Positions 29,477 through 37,942 of a stretch of 50,113 nt of DNA are shown in pieces. The notes beneath the pieces are model-generated. The model saw only the letters and a list, made by a program, of their open reading frames with translations. It was not told the origin of the DNA and made no database searches. The translations under genes were made by a program, and so were the position numbers. Every line of letters starts with the position of its first letter. Positions within the stretch are counted from its first letter, which is position 1. Origin of the DNA: Poindextera sp035604135 (GTDB taxonomy: Bacteria > Pseudomonadota > Alphaproteobacteria > Caulobacterales > Caulobacteraceae). Where the stretch lies: the NCBI GenBank assembly GCA_035604135.1, contig DATNJB010000036.1, positions 1-50,113 on the forward strand, in the 5' to 3' direction.

Positions 29477-30439
29477 ATGACCGCCGCCTTTCCTTCTGGA
29501 CTCTCGCTCGACCGGGCGTCCGCGTTGACGCGGCAGGTCACGCGGCTTTCGGTCGGCGTGGCCGTGGCGCTCACCGCGATCAAGGCGGTCGCCTGGGTCG
29601 TGTCGGGATCGGTCGCGATGCTGGCCTCGCTGGCTGACTCCGGCCTGGACGTGCTCGCCGCCATGGTCACCTTCTTCGCCGTCCGCTATGCGGCGAGCCC
29701 TCCCGACCGCGAGCACCGCTACGGCCATGGAAAGGCCGAAGCGTTCGCCAGCCTGACCCAGGCCGGACTGGTGTTCGCCTCCGGCGCGCTCGTGGCCGAA
29801 CAAGCCATTCCGCGCCTCATCGCGCCTCACCGGCTGGCCTACGAGGGCTGGGGCCTTGCGGTGATGGCGCTCTCGATTCTGCTCACGGCCGGCCTCGTCT
29901 CCGCCCAATCGTGGACCCTGCGCCGCGCCAAGTCGGTCGCCGTCGAGGGCGACCGCATGCACTACCTCGCCGATCTTGCCTCCAACCTGATCGCGTTCGC
30001 CGGCATCGGCGCGAGCGCGCTCTTGCGGCGCGGCGAGCCAGACGCGCTCGCCGGGCTCGTCGTGGCGGGGTGGCTGGTCTGGGGCGCAGTGGGCGTCTTT
30101 CGCCGAGCCGCCTTCGAGCTGATGGACCACGAGCTGTCCGACGAGGCGCGCCGCCGCATCGTCGAGCTGATGACCGAGGACCCGAGGGTCGGAGACGTCC
30201 ATCAGCTGCGAACGCGTGCGTCCGGCCCCTATGTGCATATCCAGATGCACGCCGACCTCGACCCCTCGCTCAGTCTCGTCGAGGCGCATCGCGTGATGGT
30301 GGCGGCCGAGCGGCGGGTGCTGAACGCGTTCCCCGCCGCCGATATCATCATCCATCCCGATCCGCGTGGCGCGGCCGAGCCGCACGGCGGCGCCTTTCCA
30401 GAAGTGCACGAGCCTGTTCGCGAGCGGGCGGCTCGGTAA
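29477..30439 (+). CDS. cation diffusion facilitator family transporter
   Basis: A 320-residue CDF (FieF/YiiP-like) inner-membrane antiporter that expels divalent metals such as zinc, iron or cadmium in exchange for protons. Six hydrophobic helices are visible. The metal-site pairs are in helix 2 (SLADSGLD) and helix 5 (DRMHYLADLASN), the HxxxD form expected for zinc-type members. The cytoplasmic ferredoxin-like domain (residues about 215-300) carries HQLRTRASGPYVHIQMHADLD. The ATG at 29477 follows galE by 39 bases on the same strand. The metal cannot be fixed by sequence alone. Confidence 0.92.
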   Translation: MTAAFPSGLSLDRASALTRQVTRLSVGVAVALTAIKAVAWVVSGSVAMLASLADSGLDVLAAMVTFFAVRYAASPPDREHRYGHGKAEAFASLTQAGLVFASGALVAEQAIPRLIAPHRLAYEGWGLAVMALSILLTAGLVSAQSWTLRRAKSVAVEGDRMHYLADLASNLIAFAGIGASALLRRGEPDALAGLVVAGWLVWGAVGVFRRAAFELMDHELSDEARRRIVELMTEDPRVGDVHQLRTRASGPYVHIQMHADLDPSLSLVEAHRVMVAAERRVLNAFPAADIIIHPDPRGAAEPHGGAFPEVHEPVRERAAR

Positions 30440-30475
30440 ACGAGACCTTAAGAGGCGCCGGCGTATCGGTTCGCA

Positions 30476-31162
30476 ATGACGGTCGAACGCGTCGTCCATC
30501 ATTTCCCGCTCGATCCCGCCTCGCGCCAAGTCCGACTGGCGCTGGGGGAAAAACGCCTGCCGTTCAGCGAGGTGCAGGAGCGCTATTGGGAGCGCGACCG
30601 CGCGTTCCTGGCGCTGAACCCGTCGGGCTTGACCCCGGTGCTGGTGGAGATCAACGACCGCAAGACCGTCGTCGTCTGCGAGGCGCGCGCGATTCTCGAG
30701 CACCTGGAGGAGGCGGCGCCGGAGCCCGGCCTGATGGGTCGCGAACCGGCCGAACGGGCGGAAACGCGGCGGCTGTTGCACTGGTTCGACCGCAAGTTCG
30801 ACTACGAAGTGAACGGGCTTCTGCTGCACGAGAAGATGGAGAAGCGCCTCTTAGGCATGGGGGCGCCCAGCCACGCCAACCTGCGCGCCGGCCGGGAGGC
30901 GCTGCGCACGCACCTGGCCTATCTCGAGGGGCTGCTCGAGGCGCGCGACTGGCTGAACGGCAAGCGATTGAGCCTGGCCGATTTCGCCGCCGCCGCCCAC
31001 CTGTCGGTGATCGACTATTTCGGCGATATTCCGTGGAGCGACTTCAAGGGCGTGCGCACCTGGTACATGAAACTCAAGTCCAGGCCCTGTTTCCGGCCCC
31101 TGCTGGCCGACCGCTGGCCGGGCCTGGCGCCCGCGCCGCACTATGACAACCTCGACTTCTGA
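30476..31162 (+). CDS. fzlA: FzlA-type glutathione S-transferase-like division protein
   Basis: A 228-residue protein with the glutathione S-transferase fold: a thioredoxin-like N-terminal domain (HHFPLDPASRQVRLALGEKRL, residues about 8-28) and an all-helical C-terminal domain with RLSLADFAAAAHLSVIDYFGD. The opening and the C-terminal tail ending HYDNLDF match what I know of FzlA, the alphaproteobacterial protein that binds FtsZ filaments and is needed for constriction. It is probably a structural rather than a detoxifying protein. It is followed by queG with a 20-base overlap. If the tail match is fortuitous, the safe name is GST-family protein. Confidence 0.75.
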   Translation: MTVERVVHHFPLDPASRQVRLALGEKRLPFSEVQERYWERDRAFLALNPSGLTPVLVEINDRKTVVVCEARAILEHLEEAAPEPGLMGREPAERAETRRLLHWFDRKFDYEVNGLLLHEKMEKRLLGMGAPSHANLRAGREALRTHLAYLEGLLEARDWLNGKRLSLADFAAAAHLSVIDYFGDIPWSDFKGVRTWYMKLKSRPCFRPLLADRWPGLAPAPHYDNLDF

Positions 31163-32243
31163 GCCGATCCAAGCCTGGATCCGGACAACAGCGGCCGAGC
31201 TCGGCTTCGATAGCTGCGGGATCGCCAGCGTCGAGCGGCCATGGCCGGCCGCGGCGCGTCTGGAGGAATTCGTCGCGCTGGGCCGCCACGGTGAGATGGG
31301 CTGGATGGCGACCACCGCCGCGCGACGCCGCCACCCGCGGGCGATGTGGCTCCAGGCGAAGTCGGCGGTCGTGCTCGGCCTGAACTATGGGCCGACCGAT
31401 GATCCACTGGCTGCGCTCGCGCGAGGCGATCGCGGAACGATCTCGGTCTACGCGCAGGGCGACGACTATCACGACCTGATCAAAGGGCGCCTGAAGACCC
31501 TGGCCGGCGCGCTCGGCGCCAAGGCAGGCTGCCAGGTGAAAGTCTTCGTCGACACGGCGCCGCTGATGGAGAAGCCGCTGGCCGAGGCCGCCGGCCTGGG
31601 CTGGCAGGGCAAGCACACGAACCTTGTCTCGCGCGGCTTCGGCTCCTGGCTGTTCCTGGGCGCCGTGCTCACGGACCTGGCGCTTGAGCCCGATGCACCC
31701 GAGGAAGACCACTGCGGAGAGTGCCGTGCCTGCCTGGACATCTGCCCGACCAACGCCTTTCCAGCGCCCTATCAGCTCGATGCGCGGCGCTGCATCTCCT
31801 ATCTGACGATCGAGCATCCCGGCCCCGTGCCCGAGGATTTGCGGCCACTGCTCGGCAATCGCATCTACGGTTGTGACGACTGCCTTGCGGTCTGTCCGTG
31901 GAACAAGTTCGCCCAAGCGGGACGCGAGGCGAAGCTCGCCCCGCGCGCTGGGCTGGTCAGCCCGCCGTTGGCGGCCCTGGCCGCGCTGGACGACGCCGCC
32001 TTCCGCGCGCTGTTCAAGAAGAGCCCGGTCAAGCGGATCGGCCGCGACCGCTTCGTGCGCAACGTTCTCTACGCCATCGGCAACGCTGCCGACCTGGGCC
32101 TCTCAGACGCCGCCCGCGCGCGGCTGGACGACGCCTCGCCGGTCGTGCGGGACGCGGCCGCCTGGGCGCTGAACCGCCTTCAGCCGGGTTCGGTCAAGGC
32201 CTCGAACAGCCGGGTCATGAAGGCCGCGCCGCGCGCCATCTGA
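31143..32243 (+). CDS. queG: tRNA epoxyqueuosine(34) reductase
   Basis: A 366-residue cobalamin and iron-sulfur enzyme that performs the last step of queuosine synthesis in tRNA anticodons. The cobalamin-binding N-terminal part contains ELGFDSCGIASVERPWPAA, YAQGDDYHDLIKGRL and FVDTAPLMEKPLAEAAGLGW. Two ferredoxin-type clusters follow: CGECRACLDICP (from about residue 191) and CDDCLAVCP (from about residue 244). The C-terminal HEAT-like tail recognises tRNA. The ATG at 31143 lies inside the fzlA end, so translation is probably coupled. Its 3' end overlaps the convergent deacetylase gene by 64 bases. Confidence 0.95.
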   Translation: MTTSTSEPIQAWIRTTAAELGFDSCGIASVERPWPAAARLEEFVALGRHGEMGWMATTAARRRHPRAMWLQAKSAVVLGLNYGPTDDPLAALARGDRGTISVYAQGDDYHDLIKGRLKTLAGALGAKAGCQVKVFVDTAPLMEKPLAEAAGLGWQGKHTNLVSRGFGSWLFLGAVLTDLALEPDAPEEDHCGECRACLDICPTNAFPAPYQLDARRCISYLTIEHPGPVPEDLRPLLGNRIYGCDDCLAVCPWNKFAQAGREAKLAPRAGLVSPPLAALAALDDAAFRALFKKSPVKRIGRDRFVRNVLYAIGNAADLGLSDAARARLDDASPVVRDAAAWALNRLQPGSVKASNSRVMKAAPRAI

Positions 32244-33358
32244 GCGACCTCGACGTATTCATTCGGCTGGTGGGCCTGGTCGATCGAACCGGGGCCGCAG
32301 ATCACGACCGAGTATCCAGCCTGCTGGAACTGGCCCGCTTCGGCGGCATAGGACACCACCCGGGCAGGGCCGTTGTCGCCGGCCAGGCGCCGCGCGAACG
32401 CCTCCGCTGGCGCGTCGGGGGCCGGGGCAAGGGCCGGCACCAGCGAGCGCCGCTCGACGTGAACGCGAGCGTCGGGGAAGCGGGCCCTGAGCTCGGCGTC
32501 GAGCGCGCTGGCTTCGGCGAGGAAGTCGGCCACGATCGCAAGCGGATCCATGCCCGGCGGGGTGCGCAGGTCGAAGCCGAACGCACAGGACTTGGCCAGG
32601 ATGTTGAACGCCGTGCCCCCGTTGATCACGCCCACAGTCAGCGTCGCGCCCTTGGGCAGGAAGGGCGAGGCGGGATCGGCGTCGCGGCTCAGCCGTTCGG
32701 CGAGCGCGTGCAGGCTGGCCATGAGTCGGATCGCCGCCATGTTGGCCGAGACGCCGAGGTGGGTAAGGCTCGAATGCGCCTCGTGGCCGGTGATCTTCAC
32801 CCGGAACGAGCAGACGCCCTTGTGCCCTGAAACCGCCTCCATGCTCGTCGGCTCGCCGACGATGACGGCGGCGGGCTGCGGCACGCTGGCGGCGATCTCG
32901 CGGATCAGGTCCGGCGCGCCCAGGCAGCCGATCTCCTCGTCGTAGGAGAAGGCCAGGTGCACCGGTCGGGCCAGGCGCCCGCGCGCGAACGCCGGCGCGG
33001 CGGCGAGCGCCAGCGCGATGAAGCCCTTCATGTCGCAGGTCCCGCGCCCATAGAGCTTGTCGCCGCGCTGTTCGACGAGAAAGGGATCCGACGCCCAGGC
33101 CTGCCCATCGACGGGCACGACGTCGGTGTGGCCGGAGAGGACGACGCCGCCCTCGACCTCCGGACCGATGGTCGCGAGCAGGTTGGCCTTCGAGCCATCG
33201 GCGTTGGCGACGCGCTTGGAGGCGACGCCGAGGTCGCCCAGCAGGCTCTCGACGTGGGAGATCAGCGCCAAGTTCGAGCCGCGCGAGGTGGTGTCGAAGG
33301 CGACCAGCCGGCCGAGCTCGTCGATGGCCCGCTGCGCGAGGTCCTGGGGATCGATCAT
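32180..33358 (-). CDS. argE: M20 family deacetylase, probably acetylornithine deacetylase
   Basis: A 392-residue two-zinc M20 amidohydrolase. The metal and catalytic motifs are SGHTDVVPVDG (His and Asp), GRGTCDMKGFIAL (bridging Asp), SYDEEIGCLGA (catalytic Glu-Glu) and VGEPTSM. GHEAHSSLTHLGVSANMAA belongs to the dimerisation lid, and GPGSIDQAHQPNEYVE carries the last histidine. This set fits ArgE, which removes acetyl from N-acetylornithine in arginine synthesis, better than DapE, but some alphaproteobacteria make ornithine by ArgJ, so the natural substrate may differ. The ATG at 33358 is used; a start 48 bases earlier would enter a region with no family match. Confidence 0.82.
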   Translation of the reverse strand: MIDPQDLAQRAIDELGRLVAFDTTSRGSNLALISHVESLLGDLGVASKRVANADGSKANLLATIGPEVEGGVVLSGHTDVVPVDGQAWASDPFLVEQRGDKLYGRGTCDMKGFIALALAAAPAFARGRLARPVHLAFSYDEEIGCLGAPDLIREIAASVPQPAAVIVGEPTSMEAVSGHKGVCSFRVKITGHEAHSSLTHLGVSANMAAIRLMASLHALAERLSRDADPASPFLPKGATLTVGVINGGTAFNILAKSCAFGFDLRTPPGMDPLAIVADFLAEASALDAELRARFPDARVHVERRSLVPALAPAPDAPAEAFARRLAGDNGPARVVSYAAEAGQFQQAGYSVVICGPGSIDQAHQPNEYVEVAQMARGAAFMTRLFEALTEPG

Positions 33359-33418
33359 GCCATCAGAGCCTGGAGAACGCTGTCTGCGACGTCGCGGCCG
33401 CGCCACTCATCGGAGGTG

Positions 33419-33557
33419 AACCACGGAAAACACGGACGCCTGCTCTCGAGCGCGGTGGATGGTCGGTCTCTTGGATGCGCGCCAGCGGCGCGCGTCAAGC
33501 ACCTGTCTCTCTCAGACTGAGACGACCGAGTCCGTGTTTTCCGTGTTTTCCGTGGTT
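33419..33557. repeat. inverted repeat of CCACGGAAAACACGG type with ~92-base loop
   Basis: The left arm AACCACGGAAAACACGGAC (33419-33437) is exactly complementary to the right side (33530-33557), where the unit TTTTCCGTG is present twice, allowing two pairing registers. About 92 bases lie between the arms. Such CACGGAAAACACGG repeats are scattered in many bacterial genomes and give spurious peptides rich in RKTRKTR or VFSVFSV. The pair lies in the 229-base gap between the convergently spaced argE start and folC end. Confidence 0.7.
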
Positions 33558-33587
33558 CCATCCTTCGATCCGGCCGGGCCATGGAAC

Positions 33588-34916
33588 TCAGGTCGGCCAG
33601 GTCTCAGGCGCCATGGCCAGAACGTCGCCAACGAAATGGAGCGAGCCGGCGATGATGACGTGCGGCGCGGGCCCAGTGGCCTCGAGCGCGCGGGCGAGCG
33701 CGTTCTCGACGCCGTCGGCGACTTGCGCGTCGAGCCCGGCGGCGCGGGCGGCGGCGGCGAGGTCTTCCGGCGGCGTCGCGCTGGGCGATTCGAAGCTGGT
33801 CGTGAACACGCGCGGGCGAAGCGTCTCGAACGCCTCGAAGAAGCCGCGCGCGTCCTTGCGCCCCAACATTCCGCTGATCAGGACGATCGGCCGCCCGTCG
33901 CGGGCGGCGAGCTTGGCCGCCGCATCCGCCAGCGCCCGACCCGCATGCGGATTGTGTGCGCCGTCGAGCCACAGGTCGGCGCCCCGCTGCCGCGCTCGCT
34001 CGGCGAGCGGACCGTTGCGCAGCGACTGAAACCGCCCGGGCCAGACGGCTGAGGCCACGCCCGCGCCGATGGCGGCCTCGTCGATCCGCACCTGGTCGAA
34101 GACGTCGAGCGCGGCGATCGCGAGGCCGGCGTTGGCGAATTGGTGGCGCCCATAGAGCGATGGCGGTGGCAGATCCATCAGCCGATCACCCAGCTGGACG
34201 ACCAGGCGACCGCGCTCTTCGTAAGCGTCGAAATCGCGGCCCATGAGCATGAGCGGCGCGTCGAGCTCGGCGGCTTCGGCCTCGATCACCGCCAAAGCCT
34301 CGTCGGGCTGGCGGGCGACGACAGCGGGCCGGCCGCGCTTGATGATGCCGGCCTTTTCCCAGGCGATCTTGGAAAGCTCCGGCCCGAGCAGCTCGAGGTG
34401 ATCGTAGTCGACCGGCGTGATGACGCTCACCGCGGGCGCGGCGAAGACATTCGAGGCATCGAACCGGCCGCCCAGCCCGACCTCGACGATCACCAGGTCG
34501 GCCGGGTCCTTGGAGAACGCATAGTAGGCGAGCGCGGTCGTGATCTCGAAGAAGCTGATCGGTTCAGCCTGGTTCGCCGCCTCCAGCTCGTCGATCAGGC
34601 GTAGGAGCTCGGCGTCCTCGATGAGCCTTCCCGCGATGCGGATACGCTCGGCGAAGCGCACGAGATGCGGCGAGGTCAGAGCATGCACCTTCAAGCCCGC
34701 CGCCTCGGCGATAGCGCGCAGGTAGGCGCAGGTCGAGCCCTTGCCGTTGGTGCCGGCGACATGGATCACCGGCCCCATCGAAAGCTCGGGGTGGCCGAGG
34801 GCGGCCAGCAGCCGCTCCACCCGCCCCGTGGTCAGGTCTATCAGCGACGGGTGCAGCGCCCGAAGGCGCTTGACCGCCGCGTCGGAGGCGCGGATGGCGT
34901 CGTAGTCTGGCTTCAC
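33588..34916 (-). CDS. folC: bifunctional folylpolyglutamate synthase/dihydrofolate synthase
   Basis: A 442-residue Mur-ligase-fold enzyme that joins glutamate to dihydropteroate and then extends the polyglutamate tail of folates. The P-loop is HVAGTNGKGSTCAYL (residues about 52-66), followed by LTSPHLVRFAERIRI, the dihydropteroate-side loop. EVGLGGRFDASN and the C-terminal LDGAHNPHAGRAL are further signatures. The ATG at 34916 lies 7 bases after accD, so folC is the last gene of the trp-accD-folC run. The length is normal. Confidence 0.95.
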   Translation of the reverse strand: MKPDYDAIRASDAAVKRLRALHPSLIDLTTGRVERLLAALGHPELSMGPVIHVAGTNGKGSTCAYLRAIAEAAGLKVHALTSPHLVRFAERIRIAGRLIEDAELLRLIDELEAANQAEPISFFEITTALAYYAFSKDPADLVIVEVGLGGRFDASNVFAAPAVSVITPVDYDHLELLGPELSKIAWEKAGIIKRGRPAVVARQPDEALAVIEAEAAELDAPLMLMGRDFDAYEERGRLVVQLGDRLMDLPPPSLYGRHQFANAGLAIAALDVFDQVRIDEAAIGAGVASAVWPGRFQSLRNGPLAERARQRGADLWLDGAHNPHAGRALADAAAKLAARDGRPIVLISGMLGRKDARGFFEAFETLRPRVFTTSFESPSATPPEDLAAAARAAGLDAQVADGVENALARALEATGPAPHVIIAGSLHFVGDVLAMAPETWPT

Positions 34917-34923
34917 GGGCGGT

Positions 34924-35877
34924 TCAGGCGGCGGTTCGGCGGCTTCGCCCCAGCATCAGCGTGGAGAGGATCGAGCCCAGCACCGCCGGCAGCTCCTTGC
35001 GCGGCACGACGCTGTCGACCATCCCCTTCTCGACCAGATATTCCGCGCGCTGGAAGCCCGGCGGGAGGGTCTCGCGTATCGTCTGCTCAATCACCCTAGG
35101 CCCGGTAAACCCGATCAGCGCGCCGGGTTCCGCCAGGTGCACGTCTCCGAGCATGGCGTAGGAGGCGGAGACCCCGCCGGTGGTCGGGTCGGTCAGCACC
35201 ACGACGTAAGGCAGGCGGGCGGCCTTCAGATCCTGCAGCGCCAGCGTGGTCCTCGCCATCTGCATCAGCGCCAGCGTACCCTCCTGCATGCGCGCGCCGC
35301 CTGAAGCGGTGAAAGCGACAAGCGGGACGTCGCGCTTCAGCGCCGATTGCGCCGCGGCGACGAAGGCCTCGCCCTCGCCCATGCCGAGCGAGCCGCCCAT
35401 GAAGGCGAAGTCCTGCACCAGCACGATGGCCGGCACCGTGTTGATCTCGCCGGCGGCGACCGAGATCGCCTCGCGCTCGCCCGACGCCTTGCGCGCGGCG
35501 GCAAGCCGTTCGCGATAGGGCTTCTCGTCGACGAAGCGCAAAGGATCGTCCGGCGCGTGCGGCGTGGCGATCTCGTCGTGCACGCCGCCATCGAAGGTGT
35601 AGGCGAAGCGCAGGTCCGGCCCGATCCGCATGTGCCGCCCGGCCGGCGTGACCCAGAGCGCCGCCTCCAGGTCCGGGCGATAGATCATCTCGCCGGTGTC
35701 GGGGCACTTGACCCAGAGGTTGTCGGGCGGCTCGCGCTTGGCCACCAGCCGCCGCACGCCGGGCGCGATGCGCGAAAGCCAGCCGCCGCGCTCGCGCACC
35801 GGGCGCTGGGTGGGCGTTTGCGGTCCTTGCGGCCCGCCGCGGCGGCCGCCGCCGCCGAAATCCTTCGCTTCCGCCAT
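34924..35877 (-). CDS. accD: acetyl-CoA carboxylase carboxyltransferase subunit beta
   Basis: A 317-residue subunit of the carboxyltransferase that makes malonyl-CoA for fatty acid synthesis. The crotonase-like core carries VQDFAFMGGSLGMGEGEAFV, TASGGARMQEGTLALMQMART and DPTTGGVSASYAMLGDVHLAEPGALIGF. The N-terminal zinc ribbon is degenerate: the usual four cysteines are C58, T61, T77 and G80, so only one remains, although the rest of the ribbon sequence (NLWVKCPDTGEMIY) is well kept. A Gly/Pro/Gln-rich extension of about 30 residues precedes it. It starts with ATG at 35877, 7 bases after trpA. Confidence 0.95.
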   Translation of the reverse strand: MAEAKDFGGGGRRGGPQGPQTPTQRPVRERGGWLSRIAPGVRRLVAKREPPDNLWVKCPDTGEMIYRPDLEAALWVTPAGRHMRIGPDLRFAYTFDGGVHDEIATPHAPDDPLRFVDEKPYRERLAAARKASGEREAISVAAGEINTVPAIVLVQDFAFMGGSLGMGEGEAFVAAAQSALKRDVPLVAFTASGGARMQEGTLALMQMARTTLALQDLKAARLPYVVVLTDPTTGGVSASYAMLGDVHLAEPGALIGFTGPRVIEQTIRETLPPGFQRAEYLVEKGMVDSVVPRKELPAVLGSILSTLMLGRSRRTAA

Positions 35878-35884
35878 GCCTGCC

Positions 35885-36712
35885 TTAAGCCTTGACCCGC
35901 TCCTGGCCGACCGCGCGCACAGCCTGGGCCAGTCGCGCGGCCGTTACCAGAACCCGTGAAGTCACATTTTCGTTCGCCGCCGCGGCGGCGACCTCGTCGA
36001 CCAGAGCCGAACCCACGACGACCGCATCGGCGACCTTGGCCACCGCGCCCGCCTGCTCGGGCGTGCGGATGCCGAAGCCGACCGCGACCGGAAGGCCGGT
36101 GGCGCGGCGAACGCGGGCCACCGCCGGCCCGACGCCGGCCTCGTCGACGGCCTTCACCCCGGTCACGCCCGCCACCGAGACATAGTAGATGAACCCGGCC
36201 GTCCGCCGCGCGATGATCTTCAGCCGAGCGTCGTCGGAGGTGGGCGTGGCGAGACGGATGAGGGCGACGCCGGCCCCATCCAGCGCATCGGCCAGCGGTC
36301 CCGCCTCCTCCGGCGGGCAGTCGACGACGATGGCGCCGTCAACGCCGGCGACCGCCGCGTCGCGCGCAAAGGCCTCGAGGCCGTAGCTCAGCAGCACGTT
36401 CAGGTAGCCCATCAAGACGATCGGCGTCGCCGCGTCGCCCGCGCGGAAACGCCGCACGAGGTCGAGCACGCCTCCGAGCGTCATGCCGCCGGCCAGCGCC
36501 CGCTGGGCGGCGCGCTGGATCGGCGGGCCCTCGGCCATCGGATCGGAGAAGGGGAAGCCGACCTCGATCAGGTCGGCGCCGGCGGCCGGCAGGCCGGCGA
36601 TGATCTGCAACGACGTCTCGGCGTCCGGGTCGCCGGCCATGACATAGGCGACGAACCCGGCGCGGCCCTCGCGCTTCAGGCTCGCAAAGCGGCTCTCGAT
36701 GCGGCTAGCCAT
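35885..36712 (-). CDS. trpA: tryptophan synthase alpha chain
   Basis: A 275-residue TIM-barrel subunit that cleaves indole-3-glycerol phosphate to indole and passes it through a tunnel to TrpB. The catalytic glutamate is E50 in LIEVGFPFSDP. The second catalytic acid, Asp60 in E. coli, is glutamate here (E61, in DPMAEGPP). The phosphate loop VGFGIRTPEQA and the C-terminal VVVGSALVD are normal. The ATG at 36712 lies within the last 8 bases of trpB, so the two subunits are translationally coupled, as expected for a 1:1 complex. Confidence 0.95.
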   Translation of the reverse strand: MASRIESRFASLKREGRAGFVAYVMAGDPDAETSLQIIAGLPAAGADLIEVGFPFSDPMAEGPPIQRAAQRALAGGMTLGGVLDLVRRFRAGDAATPIVLMGYLNVLLSYGLEAFARDAAVAGVDGAIVVDCPPEEAGPLADALDGAGVALIRLATPTSDDARLKIIARRTAGFIYYVSVAGVTGVKAVDEAGVGPAVARVRRATGLPVAVGFGIRTPEQAGAVAKVADAVVVGSALVDEVAAAAANENVTSRVLVTAARLAQAVRAVGQERVKA

Positions 36713-37919
36713 CCTGGCGCGCCTCGACCGTGGCGAGGTCCTTGTCGCCGCGGCCGGAGAGGTTGACCACGACGATCCCGCCTTTGCCAATCTCGCGCGC
36801 GATGTCGCCGACCCGCGCCAGCGCGTGGGACGATTCGAGCGCCGGAATGATGCCCTCGAGTTTGGCGAGCAGCTTGAACGCGGCCACCGCCTCGTCGTCG
36901 GTGGCGCTGAGGTAGGTCGCGCGGCCGACGTCGTGCAGGAAGGCGTGCTCCGGCCCGATGCCCGGGTAGTCGAGGCCAGCGGAGATCGAATGGGCCTCGG
37001 TGATCTGGCCCTCCCGATCCTGCAGCAGATAGGTCTTGTTGCCGTGCAGGACGCCCGGCCGGCCGCCGTTGATCGCCGCGGCATGCTCGCCTGTCTGCAA
37101 GCCCAGGCCGGCGGCCTCGACGCCGTAGAGCCTGACCTCGGGGTCGTTCAGGAACGGATGGAAGAGGCCGATCGCATTCGATCCGCCGCCGACGCAGGCG
37201 ACGAGCGCGTCCGGCAGGCAGCCCTCCGCCGCCTGGAGCTGGGCGCGCGTCTCGCTGCCGATCACGGCCTGGAAGTCACGCACCATCGCCGGATAGGGGT
37301 GCGGGCCGGCCGACGAGCCGATGATGTAGTAGGTGTCGTGGACGTTGGTGACCCAGTCGCGGAGCGCCTCGTTCATGGCGTCCTTGAGCGTGGCCGAGCC
37401 GGAGGTCACCGGCCGGACGTCCGCGCCCAGCAAGTGCATGCGCTGGACGTTCGGCGCCTGCCGCTCGATGTCGATCGCGCCCATGTAGACCACGCACGGC
37501 AGGCCGGCGCGCGCGCAGACGGTGGCGGCGGCGACCCCGTGCTGGCCGGCCCCGGTCTCGGCGATGATGCGGGTCTTGCCCATGCGACGGGCGAGCAGCA
37601 GCTGGCCCAGGCAGTTGTTGATCTTGTGCGAGCCGGTGTGGTTCAGCTCCTCGCGCTTGAGGTAGATTTTCGCCCCGCCGAAGTGGGCGGTCAGCCGCTC
37701 GGCAAGGTACAGCGGGCTCGGACGCCCGCCGTAGTGGGCCATGTCACTGGCGAGTTCGGCCTGGAACTTCGGATCGGCCTTGGCCTCGGCGTAGGCGCGG
37801 TCGAGCTCGAGCACGAGCGGCATCAGCGTCTCGGGCACGTAGCGACCGCCGTAGTCGCCGAAACGCCCAGACGCGTCGGGATAGGCCGAATAGTCGTTGG
37901 GCTTGGCGGGGGCGTTCAA
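36705..37919 (-). CDS. trpB: tryptophan synthase beta chain
   Basis: A 404-residue pyridoxal-phosphate enzyme that condenses indole and serine to tryptophan. The cofactor lysine lies in HTGSHKINNCLGQ (about residue 98), and the catalytic glutamate in AETGAGQHGVA. The phosphate loop is CVGGGSNAIGLF, and the C-terminal NLSGRGDKD is standard. The N-terminus GRFGDYGGRYVPETLM confirms the ATG at 37919. The gene follows trpF by 23 bases and overlaps trpA. Confidence 0.97.
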   Translation of the reverse strand: MNAPAKPNDYSAYPDASGRFGDYGGRYVPETLMPLVLELDRAYAEAKADPKFQAELASDMAHYGGRPSPLYLAERLTAHFGGAKIYLKREELNHTGSHKINNCLGQLLLARRMGKTRIIAETGAGQHGVAAATVCARAGLPCVVYMGAIDIERQAPNVQRMHLLGADVRPVTSGSATLKDAMNEALRDWVTNVHDTYYIIGSSAGPHPYPAMVRDFQAVIGSETRAQLQAAEGCLPDALVACVGGGSNAIGLFHPFLNDPEVRLYGVEAAGLGLQTGEHAAAINGGRPGVLHGNKTYLLQDREGQITEAHSISAGLDYPGIGPEHAFLHDVGRATYLSATDDEAVAAFKLLAKLEGIIPALESSHALARVGDIAREIGKGGIVVVNLSGRGDKDLATVEARQDG

Positions 37920-37942
37920 GGCTTACGTTTGACTGGCGAGCG

